Assembly: GCA_964468755.1 (NCBI GenBank)
Contig: CAYXWH010000020.1
Location: 1 to 25,450 of the forward strand
Length of the DNA: 25,450 nt
Direction: 5' to 3'
From: CAYXWH01 sp964468755
GTDB lineage: Bacteria; Chloroflexota; Dehalococcoidia; Dehalococcoidales; RBG-16-60-22
The position numbers and the translations under genes were made by a program. The notes beneath the pieces were generated by a model, which made no database searches, was not told the origin of the DNA, and saw nothing but the letters and a program-made list of their open reading frames with translations. Every line of letters starts with the position of its first letter. The stretch's first letter is position 1. Of the stretch, positions 16,540 through 23,821 are shown one piece after another.

Positions 16540-18552
16540 CTAGAGCGTAACCAGCATAATAAATACCGGCCCGAAAATCACCGCCACCTTCCCCACCAGC
16601 TTGATTAATATGTTCAGTGATGGTCCCGCCGTATCCTTAAACGGGTCTCCCACGGTATCACCGATAACGGCTGCCTTGTGGGCATCGCTGCCTTTGCCAC
16701 CGAGGGCACCGGACTCAATGTATTTTTTGGCATTGTCCCAGGCACCACCGGCATTGGCCATCATCACCGCCATAATAAAGCCGGTTACCAGCGAACCCGC
16801 CAGCAGACCGGCTACTGATTTTGGCCCCAGAGTAAAGCCGAGAACTATCGGTACCAGCAGTACCAGCACACCCGGCAGTATCATAGACTTCAGAGCTCGC
16901 TTGGTGGCAATGTCCACACATCTTACATAGTCGGGTTTGGCTTCGCCTTCCATCAGTCCCTTAATTTCGCGGAACTGCCGCCTCACCTCGTTCACGATAG
17001 CAAAGCCGCCGTCGCCTACACCCCTCATCGCCAGCGCGCAGAAGACGAAGGTTAAGCCACCGCCAATCAGCAAGCCGGCAATCACCCCCACACTGGTCAG
17101 GCTGGCAATATCGACGTTCGCCACCTGAAAGTAGGTAGCCAGCCAGGCGAGTGAAGCCAGAGCCGCCGAGGCAATGGCAAAGCCCTTGCCCAGCGCCGCG
17201 GTGGTATTGCCAACCGCATCCAGAGCCTCACAGCGCTCCCTGACCTCTTTGCCCAGTTCAGCCATCTGGGCAATACCAGCCGAGTTATCGGCTATCGGTC
17301 CGTAGCAGTCCATCGCCAGCAACATACCCAGGTTAATCAACATACCCATGGCGGCGATGGCGATTCCCAGCAGCCCGCCAAACAGATAAGATAGAACGGT
17401 GGCAATGACCACCAGGACTACCGGGATCACGGTGCTCATCATACCGGTTGCCATCCCATCGATAATGGTTACTGCGGCACCACTCTGCGCCGACCGTGCC
17501 ATATTCTGCGCCGGTTTATGCTCAGCCGAGGTGAAATATTCGGTAGCCTGGGAAATCAGGAAGCCGGCAATAAGACCGGAAATCAATGCCCAGAAAAGCG
17601 CCAGCTCACCGATAAAGTACCTGATGATAAAGAAGCTGGCGATAATCATCAGAATATTACTCACATACACGCCGGTATTCATGGTCGCGTGCGCCCGGGC
17701 AACCTGCTTCTCAAAGCTGCCGGTTACCTCTTTGGGTCGTACGGAAAGAGCCCCGATAATGGAGACTATAATGCCGGCGGCGCTGAGTAACAGTGGCAGG
17801 AACATGCCTTTAACCGCTCCCAGGGTAAGTACTCCCAGAACCATTGATGCGGCTATGGCCGACACATAGGACTCATAGAGGTCGGAACCCATGCCGGCAA
17901 CATCACCGACATTATCACCAACGTTATCGGCAATCACCGCCGGATTGCGGGGGTCATCTTCGGGAATACCCTTTTCCACTTTACCTACCAAATCGGCACC
18001 GACATCAGCACTCTTGGTAAAGATACCGCCACCGGCTCTCAGGAACAGGGCTACCGATGAAGCGCCAAAGGCAAAGCCCAGCCAGACATGACTATCGTTC
18101 CAGATAAAGGCGATGATGGAAAGCCCCAGCAGTCCCAGACCGACCACACAGAATCCCATGACCGCCCCGCTGGAAAAGGCGATTTTCAGTCCTTTCGCCC
18201 AGCTGGTCATGGCGGCGTTAGCCGTTCTGGCGTTAGCCTTGGTGGCAATGTTCATCCCCAGCCAGCCCGCCAGCGCCGAGGTTAAAGTACCGCAAACATA
18301 GGCTACGGCTACCCACGGCCTGGGCTCGATGAAAACCGCCAGGATGATAAACACCACCACGGTAAACACCGCCAGTGTGGTGAACTCCCGGCGGAGAAAC
18401 GCCATTGCTCCCTGCCGTATAGCCTGGGAAATCTCCTGCATCTTCTTGGTGCCTTCACTCTCCCGCAGGATGCTGGCTACCAGATAGCCAACAAAACCCA
18501 GAGCCAGGAATCCCACCACCAAAACGATAATCTTCATAACCAGTGGTTCCAT
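16540..18552 (-). CDS. hppA: Membrane-bound ion-pumping pyrophosphatase
   Basis: A 670-residue integral membrane enzyme with about 16 hydrophobic segments that couples hydrolysis of pyrophosphate to export of H+ or Na+. The substrate-binding signature DVGADLVGKVE is at 183-193, followed by EDDPRNPAVIADNVGDNVGDVAG (about 198-220); near the C-terminus is GDTVGDPFKDTAGPSLNIL. At the K+-dependence site the sequence is GNTTAA (448-453) with alanine where K+-independent forms have lysine, so it should need K+. Whether it moves Na+, H+ or both cannot be settled from what I can align by eye. A strong GGGAGGT precedes the ATG, and it is bounded by a terminator on each side, so it is probably transcribed alone. 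It would salvage energy from pyrophosphate made in biosynthesis. Confidence 0.97.
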   Translation of the reverse strand: MEPLVMKIIVLVVGFLALGFVGYLVASILRESEGTKKMQEISQAIRQGAMAFLRREFTTLAVFTVVVFIILAVFIEPRPWVAVAYVCGTLTSALAGWLGMNIATKANARTANAAMTSWAKGLKIAFSSGAVMGFCVVGLGLLGLSIIAFIWNDSHVWLGFAFGASSVALFLRAGGGIFTKSADVGADLVGKVEKGIPEDDPRNPAVIADNVGDNVGDVAGMGSDLYESYVSAIAASMVLGVLTLGAVKGMFLPLLLSAAGIIVSIIGALSVRPKEVTGSFEKQVARAHATMNTGVYVSNILMIIASFFIIRYFIGELALFWALISGLIAGFLISQATEYFTSAEHKPAQNMARSAQSGAAVTIIDGMATGMMSTVIPVVLVVIATVLSYLFGGLLGIAIAAMGMLINLGMLLAMDCYGPIADNSAGIAQMAELGKEVRERCEALDAVGNTTAALGKGFAIASAALASLAWLATYFQVANVDIASLTSVGVIAGLLIGGGLTFVFCALAMRGVGDGGFAIVNEVRRQFREIKGLMEGEAKPDYVRCVDIATKRALKSMILPGVLVLLVPIVLGFTLGPKSVAGLLAGSLVTGFIMAVMMANAGGAWDNAKKYIESGALGGKGSDAHKAAVIGDTVGDPFKDTAGPSLNILIKLVGKVAVIFGPVFIMLVTL

Positions 18553-18575
18553 ATATTAACCTCCCGCATGTTTTT

Positions 18576-18609
18576 ATAAAAAGAAAGGTCGGCCTTGTTG
18601 ACCCACCTT
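18576..18609 (-). terminator. Probable terminator after the translin-like gene
   Basis: On the minus strand AAGGT/ACCTT and, inside, GGTC/GGCC (with G-T wobble) make a two-part stem around a short loop, then TTTCTTTTTATAAAAA follows. It lies about 85 nt past the stop at 18695 and before the hppA start. Confidence 0.55.
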
Positions 18610-18694
18610 CCCTTTAAGACGATATCATGAAATTTAATATATCCACGTGACAATTCTAGTTTAGCCTATTTATTGCTAAAAATCAACGGTTAGC

Positions 18695-19324
18695 TCAGTG
18701 CAGACCGCCTTCAAGTTTCTCTAATCGGTGCTCCAGGTCTTGTTGCCGCATAACCAGAGTAAGGTCGCTGCGCGTCTTTTCCAGGACTCCACGGACCATG
18801 TCTGTGGTACGCCGCAGACCATTGGTAAGCGCGTCAGGGAAATCGATGGTCACCAGGACACTATAGATATCGTCCATGGCAGCCAGCAGTTCTTCACCAC
18901 GGGACAGGTCACCCCGCCGCATACTGTCAAGGAGGTAACGGCGCAGTTCTCCCACCGCCTCACCCATGCCGTTAAGATACGCCGCCACATCAACACCCAG
19001 CTCTCCCGGGTCCGGAATTGGCTTCCCGGTCACCAGTGCCAGGGTAATACGCCCCTCGGCAAGCTCTTTCTGGGCATCACGGATAAAACCGGTATTGCTT
19101 AACTCACCATACGGGGCGACCGCCCGTTCTGCCTCACGGATAAGCTCACGGGCTGTCCCGAGCAACTGCTCCGCCGACTCGAATTCCTGGCGGTGTACCG
19201 CCCGGATTGCCTGGCTGCAGTGCCGGATGGTATCGCGGCATAACGGCAGCGCCTTTTCCCTGGCTGCATCCTTAGCCGCCAGGGTCTGCCGTGTCTGCTC
19301 GGCAATCATTTCCAGATTATCCAC
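18695..19324 (-). CDS. Translin-family protein (COG2178-like)
   Basis: A 209-residue, almost wholly helical protein that reads like the archaeal and bacterial translin family, relatives of eukaryotic translin/TRAX, which form octameric RNA- and DNA-binding shells (C3PO when active as RNase). Recognised blocks are CRDTIRHCSQAIRAVHR (29-45), NTGFIRDAQKELAEGRITLALVTG (77-100), ELGVDVAAYLNGMGEAVGELRRYLLD (108-133), and DIYSVLVTIDFPDALTNGLRRTTDMVRGVLEKTRSDLT (152-189). Acidic residues E87 and E90, three apart, fall where TRAX has its catalytic glutamate pair, so RNase activity is conceivable. It is 4 nt after the thiD2-like gene, and therefore coupled to it, and ends at a terminator. Its job in bacteria is unknown. 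Automatic pipelines could miss the family and call it hypothetical. Confidence 0.82.
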   Translation of the reverse strand: MDNLEMIAEQTRQTLAAKDAAREKALPLCRDTIRHCSQAIRAVHRQEFESAEQLLGTARELIREAERAVAPYGELSNTGFIRDAQKELAEGRITLALVTGKPIPDPGELGVDVAAYLNGMGEAVGELRRYLLDSMRRGDLSRGEELLAAMDDIYSVLVTIDFPDALTNGLRRTTDMVRGVLEKTRSDLTLVMRQQDLEHRLEKLEGGLH

Positions 19325-19328
19325 TGCC

Positions 19329-19772
19329 TTACTCGTCCTTAGCCATATTCCGGTCCACCAGCCCGGCGAATAGCTCTTTCTCTATGGTATAAATACGGAA
19401 CCGTGCCTGCTTAAACCTGTCTGACTCCAGGGCAACCCCCGGGTTCCTCGCCATTTCTTCTATTACCCGCAGCGCTTCCTGCACCCGGCGGGCATTAGCC
19501 ACCACTGTCCCGCCAAGGTCTTTATACGCCTGCCCACCCGATGCCTCCAGATTGGAGCCAACATCACCGGCGGCGTTCCGCACCTGAAGCAACCGCTGCT
19601 CCAGTGTCAAATCAACCTTCACCAGCTCATGCCGCATATCCTTCAACTGCTGGCTCAGACCGGCATCATCAAGTACCAGGCGGGCAATATCTTCCAGGAC
19701 TCGCAGCCCCTCGCCAATGCGGTTTATATTGGCATCGATAACACGCAGTGTTTTGACGTTCAGCCCAACCAC
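19329..19772 (-). CDS. ThiD2-type protein (ThiE N-terminal-like domain), stand-alone
   Basis: A 147-residue protein that matches the domain found fused ahead of thiamine-phosphate synthase ThiE in cyanobacteria and some other bacteria, now called ThiD2 and shown in that group to phosphorylate hydroxymethylpyrimidine phosphate. Family motifs are RVIDANINRIGEGLRVLEDIAR (10-31), LKDMRHEL (43-50) and a C-terminal echo ANARRVQEALRVIEEMAR (about 92-109). Here it is not fused: the frame stops at the domain end and no thiE is in the window. GAGGT precedes the ATG by 5 nt. It is followed by the translin-like gene after 4 nt. The thiamine role is inferred from the family; the pairing with a translin homologue is unexplained. 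Confidence 0.8.
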   Translation of the reverse strand: MVGLNVKTLRVIDANINRIGEGLRVLEDIARLVLDDAGLSQQLKDMRHELVKVDLTLEQRLLQVRNAAGDVGSNLEASGGQAYKDLGGTVVANARRVQEALRVIEEMARNPGVALESDRFKQARFRIYTIEKELFAGLVDRNMAKDE

Positions 19773-19830
19773 ATCACTACCTCGAGGTTTATTCTAGCAT
19801 AACCGGATACCGTGGTAAAGCGAAAATGCG

Positions 19831-20196
19831 TCAGGCTTCACCCACCGCGTTCTCGATATGCTCCAGGCGCACTACTTCCCGCCTGTGGTTAAGTTCCACC
19901 GCTACCACGTCAATGCGCCACGAGGGTAAGGAACAGTCGTGCGCCTGCTGGTAATATGCTGCCGTGGCTCTCATCTTCGCCATCTTCGCCGGGGTAATTG
20001 ACTCTTCCGGGCTGCCGAATTGACTGCCCGTTTTGGCACGCACTTCAACAAAAACCAGACAATCGCCCTGCCGGGCGACAATGTCAATTTCACCCTCGGG
20101 ACAGCGGTAGTTGGTCTCTACAATCTGGTAGCCGCGCTGCTTGAGAAAATCCTGAGCCAGCTTCTCGCCGAGGATTCCGGTTTCTCTCCGCCTCAT
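19831..20196 (-). CDS. yraN: UPF0102 protein YraN
   Basis: A 121-residue protein with the Holliday-junction-resolvase-like nuclease fold of the UPF0102/YraN family. Starting at the ATG at 20196, the sequence begins MRRRETGILGEKLAQDFL and holds the conserved core RCPEGEIDIVARQGDCLVFVEVRAK, whose E, D and ExK residues form a PD-(D/E)XK-like centre. A longer frame reaches 20253, but the start at 20196 gives the usual family length and overlaps the rnhB stop as ATGA, a standard sign of coupled translation. The cellular function of YraN is not established; it is often next to rnhB, as here. Confidence 0.93.
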   Translation of the reverse strand: MRRRETGILGEKLAQDFLKQRGYQIVETNYRCPEGEIDIVARQGDCLVFVEVRAKTGSQFGSPEESITPAKMAKMRATAAYYQQAHDCSLPSWRIDVVAVELNHRREVVRLEHIENAVGEA

Positions 20197-20834
20197 TGTG
20201 CCCGTTCCATCAATTCCCTTACCGGGCGGAAAGAACGGCGATGCAGGGGACATGGTCCCAGACGGGAGAGGCAGTCAAGGTGCTCCCGGGTGCCATAGCC
20301 CTTGTGCCTGGCTAACCCGTAACCGGGGAAATCGCGGTCCATTTCCACCATAAGGCGGTCTCGAGTCACCTTGGCGACTATCGAGGCACAGGCGATGGAA
20401 AAGCTCAATCCATCACCATTAATAATCCCTTTTTGCGGCAGTGCTACCTCGGGAAGCGCCATGAAGTCAACGACAAGATATTGCGGCGGGGGAGCCAGCC
20501 GCTCAATCGCCATTTTCATTGCCAGCCTGGTTGCCAGAATTATCCCCCGAGCATCAATGAACCCGTTATCTACTATGCCCGTACCGGTCGCCACCGCGCT
20601 CCCACGAATATAATCAAAGAGGAACTCACGCGCCGCCGGCGTTAATTGCTTGCTATCTCTGACCTGTTTCAGCCAGCGAGCCTTCATACCACGGGGCAGG
20701 ATAACCGCCGCCGCCACTACCGGTCCCACCAGAGCCCCCCGCCCCACTTCATCCACACCGGCAACCAGCTGGTAACCCTGTGCCGCCAGCAGTTCTTCCT
20801 CGGCAAATGAGGGTATCAGGCGATTAATTGGCAA
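20193..20834 (-). CDS. rnhB: Ribonuclease HII
   Basis: A 213-residue enzyme that cuts RNA in RNA-DNA hybrids and removes single ribonucleotides from DNA. The four carboxylates are D28 and E29 in AGVDEVGRG, D123 in YLVVDF and D141 in NGDGLSF, with the 18-residue spacing between the last two that the family shows; SIACASIVAKVTRDR follows. The start is unusual: there is no ATG or GTG in the open frame. A TTG at 20834 is the only standard candidate and directly abuts GGGGGAGGG, which is too close for a normal ribosome site, while an ATT at 20828 would sit at an ideal 6 nt. The purine run belongs to an intergenic hairpin repeat. Its stop overlaps yraN. Confidence 0.95.
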   Translation of the reverse strand: MPINRLIPSFAEEELLAAQGYQLVAGVDEVGRGALVGPVVAAAVILPRGMKARWLKQVRDSKQLTPAAREFLFDYIRGSAVATGTGIVDNGFIDARGIILATRLAMKMAIERLAPPPQYLVVDFMALPEVALPQKGIINGDGLSFSIACASIVAKVTRDRLMVEMDRDFPGYGLARHKGYGTREHLDCLSRLGPCPLHRRSFRPVRELMERAQ

Positions 20835-20878
20835 CCCTCCCCCTTTATCCCCCTCCCTTACCAGGGGAGGGAGAAGAA
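20835..20878. repeat. Hairpin repeat, first half only (copy A)
   Basis: CCCTCCC (20851-20857) and GGGAGGG (20865-20871) form a 7 bp stem. The flanking text, with a C-run then TTTATCCCCCT, matches the left halves of the elements at 24791 and 25201. It touches the rnhB start codon. Confidence 0.6.
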
Positions 20879-20922
20879 TAACTTGTTGATTTGAAGGCGC
20901 TTAATCCCTTTAATATCCATCT

Positions 20923-21540
20923 TTATCCGGAAAGCATCCGGCTTACGCGCTGCCAGATAATCCACGCCACTTCTTTTTTCGGCTTTCGGCCATCGACCAC
21001 CAGCCAGCGGTCTGGCTCCTCCTCGGCGAGTCTCAGATAGCCCTCACGCACCCGGTGGTGGAAGGCAAGCGCTTCCTGCTCAAAACGGTCAGCCTTGTCA
21101 TCATTCTTACGGGCCAGTCCTTCTTCGGCGGGTATATCCAGCAGCACGGTGAGGTCAGGCATCAGCCCCAGCGTTCCAATCCGGTTAACCCCTTTCACCA
21201 TTGCCATATCCAGACCACGGCCATAGCCCTGGTACACGGTGGTTGAGTCAGCATAACGGTCACAGACCACCAGGGTGCCCCTCTCCAGATTCGGCTTGAT
21301 TACTTCGGTCACCAGCTGCGCCCGGGAGGTATTAAATAGCAATAGCTCCGCCACCGGGGATATCTTTACGGTGTTACTCCACTTGAGCAGGTAGGCTGCC
21401 TTTTTGCCCAGTAGCGTGACGCCGGGCTCATGGGTCAGCAGTGCCGGGATAGCCAGTTTGGCCAGCTTCCGGTACAGCGCCCTGGCCTGGTCACTCTTGC
21501 CCGAGCCTTCTCCCCCCTCAAAGGTAATAAACAGTGCCAT
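20923..21540 (-). CDS. tmk: Thymidylate kinase
   Basis: A 205-residue P-loop kinase that converts dTMP to dTDP for DNA synthesis. The P-loop GGEGSGKS is at 9-16; DRYADST at 94-100 and VYQGYGRGLD continue the nucleotide site; LLDIPAEEGLARK precedes the lid. The usual EPGGT is here EPGVT, a mild change that I do not expect to abolish activity. It starts 3 nt after the stop of the Ycf45/R3H ATPase gene, whose end supplies the ribosome site GGGA. It closes the pdxS-pdxT-ATPase-tmk group. No clear terminator is seen, only the hairpin repeat at 20835-20878. Confidence 0.95.
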   Translation of the reverse strand: MALFITFEGGEGSGKSDQARALYRKLAKLAIPALLTHEPGVTLLGKKAAYLLKWSNTVKISPVAELLLFNTSRAQLVTEVIKPNLERGTLVVCDRYADSTTVYQGYGRGLDMAMVKGVNRIGTLGLMPDLTVLLDIPAEEGLARKNDDKADRFEQEALAFHHRVREGYLRLAEEEPDRWLVVDGRKPKKEVAWIIWQRVSRMLSG

Positions 21541-21543
21541 GAG

Positions 21544-23223
21544 TTATTCCCTGACCCTTTCTTGAAATATCCTGACCCGCCGCCCCGGGTCTTTCCCACT
21601 GCTGCGCGACGGCAGGTTATTCCGCTCAGCAATGAGGTGCTGTAATCGGCGGATATAGGCGCTCTGCGGGCCCAGTTCTATTATTTCTTTCCCCTCCTTG
21701 ACCCGCTCCACAGCATCCTCAGCCTCATCAAGCGCCGCCCGGATACTTTCCGCCTTTCCCCGGCTTATCGCGGGAAACATCGCGTGCAGCAATTGCCTGA
21801 TTTGCGCCGGGGTATTACTCTTCAGAACATAGATGGGGAGGTCAGCTGCCTCGGCGTCCCTTACCTTTTGTGGCTTGTGCCGGTAGTAGTTTTTTGAAGT
21901 GACGAACATACTGGCATCTCTCAAATTACTGACTATCTGCAGTTCCAGGTCCATTTCCCTGGCCATCTGTTCCAGTCTCGACCGGTTCACTCCAAACAGG
22001 AAAGGCCGCGGTGGTTGCTCTTCCTTTTGCTCTTGCTCTTGCTCTTGCTCTTNNNNNNNNNNNNNNNNNNNNNNNNNNNNNNNNNNNNNNNNNNNNNNNN
22101 NNNNNNNNNNNNNNNNNNNNNNNNNNNNNNNNNNNNNNNNNNNNNNNNNNNNTTCCTTTTCCTTTTCCTTAACCTTAACCTTCCTCTTTTCCCGGGTGCC
22201 TCTGGTTACCGCTACTTCTGCCTCCGCCCTTTCTATTCTGACCTCGCCCTTATCATCCAGCCAGCGAGTTTCAGTGGCGGCAGGCTGGCCGCGAAGTATC
22301 ACATCAACCACCTCGCCGACATCCGGGTGAATGGCCACCCGGTCCCAGTCCTGTATCTCCACCACAATATCAAACGTAGGCGGTGACTTGCGCTCCAGTA
22401 TGGACTTCTGGGTACCCCGCCGCTTGGCTTCCTCGTCACCCAGCGTTACCGACTGTATGCCGCCGATAAGGTCGGAAAGGGTGGGATTCATCATCAGGTT
22501 GTCCAGTGTATTGCCGTGAGCAGTGCCGACCAGCTGGACGCCACGCTCCGCAATCGTTCTCGCTGCCATAGCTTCCAGCTCGGTGCCAATCTCATCAATC
22601 ACAATCACTTCCGGCATGTGGTTTTCCACGGCTTCAATCATTACCGCATGCTGCTGTCTGGGAGTAGCTACCTGCATTCGACGGGCATGGCCAATGGCGG
22701 GATGGGGAATATCACCATCACCGGCAATCTCGTTGGAAGTATCCACAATGATAACCCGCTTACGAAGGTCATCAGCCAGTACCCGGGCCACCTCCCGCAA
22801 CATGGTGGTCTTGCCCACACCGGGTCGACCCAGCAAAAGGACACTCCTGCCCGATTGTACCAGGTCCTCGATAACCTTGATGGTGCCGAAGATAGCCCGG
22901 CCTACCCGGCAGGTAAGACCGACGATGCGCCCTTCCCGATTGCGAATCGCTGAAATGCGGTGAAGGGTGCGCTCAATACCGGCCCGGTTGTCATCACCGA
23001 AACTGCCGATACGGGAAACTACGTACTCAATGTCCTTATCCCCGACCTCTTTCTCACCAAGGACTACCTCCGACCGCGGAAATCGTGCCTCAGGCGGTCG
23101 CCCCAGGTCAAGGACAACTTCCAGCAACTCACTGAGATCACTCCGCTGGCATAATGGCTGGCAAACATGCGGTGGTAAAATGTCAAGCAGGGCATCCAGG
23201 TCATCAGTAATTAACTTCTGCAA
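21544..23223 (-). CDS. Ycf45/SpoIIIAA-like AAA ATPase with R3H domain (gap inside)
   Basis: A protein of about 560 residues counting the gap. The N-terminal half is a RecA-like ATPase related to plastid/cyanobacterial Ycf45 and sporulation protein SpoIIIAA: ILPPHV near the start, Walker A GRPGVGKTT (132-140), VDTSNEIAGDGDIPHPAIGHARRM (160-183), Walker B VIVIDEIG (206-213) and VGTAHGNTLDNL. After residue about 345 comes a linker of KE and EQ dipeptides, interrupted by 100 N (22053-22152). The C-terminal 168 residues end in RRLQHLIAERNNLPSRSSGKDPGRRVRIF, an R3H nucleic-acid-binding motif (RxxxH). The frame agrees on both sides of the gap, but true length is unknown. The role is not established; nucleic-acid handling is inferred from R3H. 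The ATG follows pdxT by 18 nt. Confidence 0.88.
   Translation of the reverse strand: MQKLITDDLDALLDILPPHVCQPLCQRSDLSELLEVVLDLGRPPEARFPRSEVVLGEKEVGDKDIEYVVSRIGSFGDDNRAGIERTLHRISAIRNREGRIVGLTCRVGRAIFGTIKVIEDLVQSGRSVLLLGRPGVGKTTMLREVARVLADDLRKRVIIVDTSNEIAGDGDIPHPAIGHARRMQVATPRQQHAVMIEAVENHMPEVIVIDEIGTELEAMAARTIAERGVQLVGTAHGNTLDNLMMNPTLSDLIGGIQSVTLGDEEAKRRGTQKSILERKSPPTFDIVVEIQDWDRVAIHPDVGEVVDVILRGQPAATETRWLDDKGEVRIERAEAEVAVTRGTREKRKVKVKEKEKEXXXXXXXXXXXXXXXXXXXXXXXXXXXXXXXXXXEQEQEQEQKEEQPPRPFLFGVNRSRLEQMAREMDLELQIVSNLRDASMFVTSKNYYRHKPQKVRDAEAADLPIYVLKSNTPAQIRQLLHAMFPAISRGKAESIRAALDEAEDAVERVKEGKEIIELGPQSAYIRRLQHLIAERNNLPSRSSGKDPGRRVRIFQERVRE
22029..22052. repeat. Hexanucleotide repeat (GCTCTT)4
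   Basis: Four exact GCTCTT units run up to the assembly gap, coding for an EQ-rich linker on the minus strand. Confidence 0.9.
22053..22152. other. Assembly gap of 100 N
   Basis: Exactly 100 undetermined bases between two hexanucleotide repeats. The round number suggests a placeholder, so the distance across it is not reliable; the assembler most likely failed on the repeat. Confidence 0.98.
22153..22182. repeat. Hexanucleotide repeat (TTCCTT)3(AACCTT)2
   Basis: Three TTCCTT and two AACCTT units start at the right edge of the gap and code for KVKVKEKEKE-like linker on the minus strand. Confidence 0.85.
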
Positions 23224-23241
23224 GACCCCTCTCCACTATGC

Positions 23242-23820
23242 TTACTGCTTCCCGGCTATGATATCCAGAAAATACCGGTGGAATCTCAGGTCATCGGTCA
23301 GTTCCGGATGAAACGCCAGGACGAGCAATTTCCCCTGCCGGGCGGCGACAATGGTATCATCGGCTAACCTGGCCAGGACTTTCACCGCGCCATTCACCTG
23401 CTCAATTGCCGGAGCCCGTATGAAAATAGCCGGAAAAGCAGGTTCTCCCAGCGCCGGAATAGGGAGCTCAGTCTCAAAGCTCTCCTGTTGCCGACCGAAC
23501 ACATTACGCCTGACGCTGATATCCATTATTCTCAGCGGCTCCAGCGTAGATGGAAAAACCTTCTTGGACATGACAATAACGCCGGCACAGGTACCCATTA
23601 CGGGCAAACCGCTCCTGGCCAGTTCCCGTATATCTCCGCTCAGGTTATCATCAAGCATCAGCCTGGCAATGACGGTGCTTTCCCCACCGGGAATAATAAG
23701 CCCGTCCACCCCGTTGAGTTCACGGGGCAAACGGACGGGTACCGCTTCAGCGCTCAATCGTTTTAATGCAGTGATATGCTCGGCAAAGGCACCTTGCGAA
23801 GCAAGGACGCCGATTTTCAT
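23242..23820 (-). CDS. pdxT: PLP synthase glutaminase subunit
   Basis: A 192-residue class I glutamine amidotransferase that frees ammonia from glutamine and passes it to PdxS to make pyridoxal 5'-phosphate. The opening MKIGVLASQGAFAEH, the oxyanion block PGGEST (44-49), nucleophile C78 in MGTCAG and the H171/E173 pair in AFHPEL form the full triad. The motif ISVRRNVFGRQQESFE (101-116) is the PdxS-contact region. It starts 1 nt after the pdxS stop, so the two subunits are translated together. The length is normal. Confidence 0.96.
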   Translation of the reverse strand: MKIGVLASQGAFAEHITALKRLSAEAVPVRLPRELNGVDGLIIPGGESTVIARLMLDDNLSGDIRELARSGLPVMGTCAGVIVMSKKVFPSTLEPLRIMDISVRRNVFGRQQESFETELPIPALGEPAFPAIFIRAPAIEQVNGAVKVLARLADDTIVAARQGKLLVLAFHPELTDDLRFHRYFLDIIAGKQ

Positions 23821-23821
23821 A

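Noticed and set aside
20197..20253. 19-residue N-terminal extension of YraN
   Set aside because: The frame is open, but the ATG at 20196 overlaps the rnhB stop as ATGA and gives the usual family length and N-terminus.
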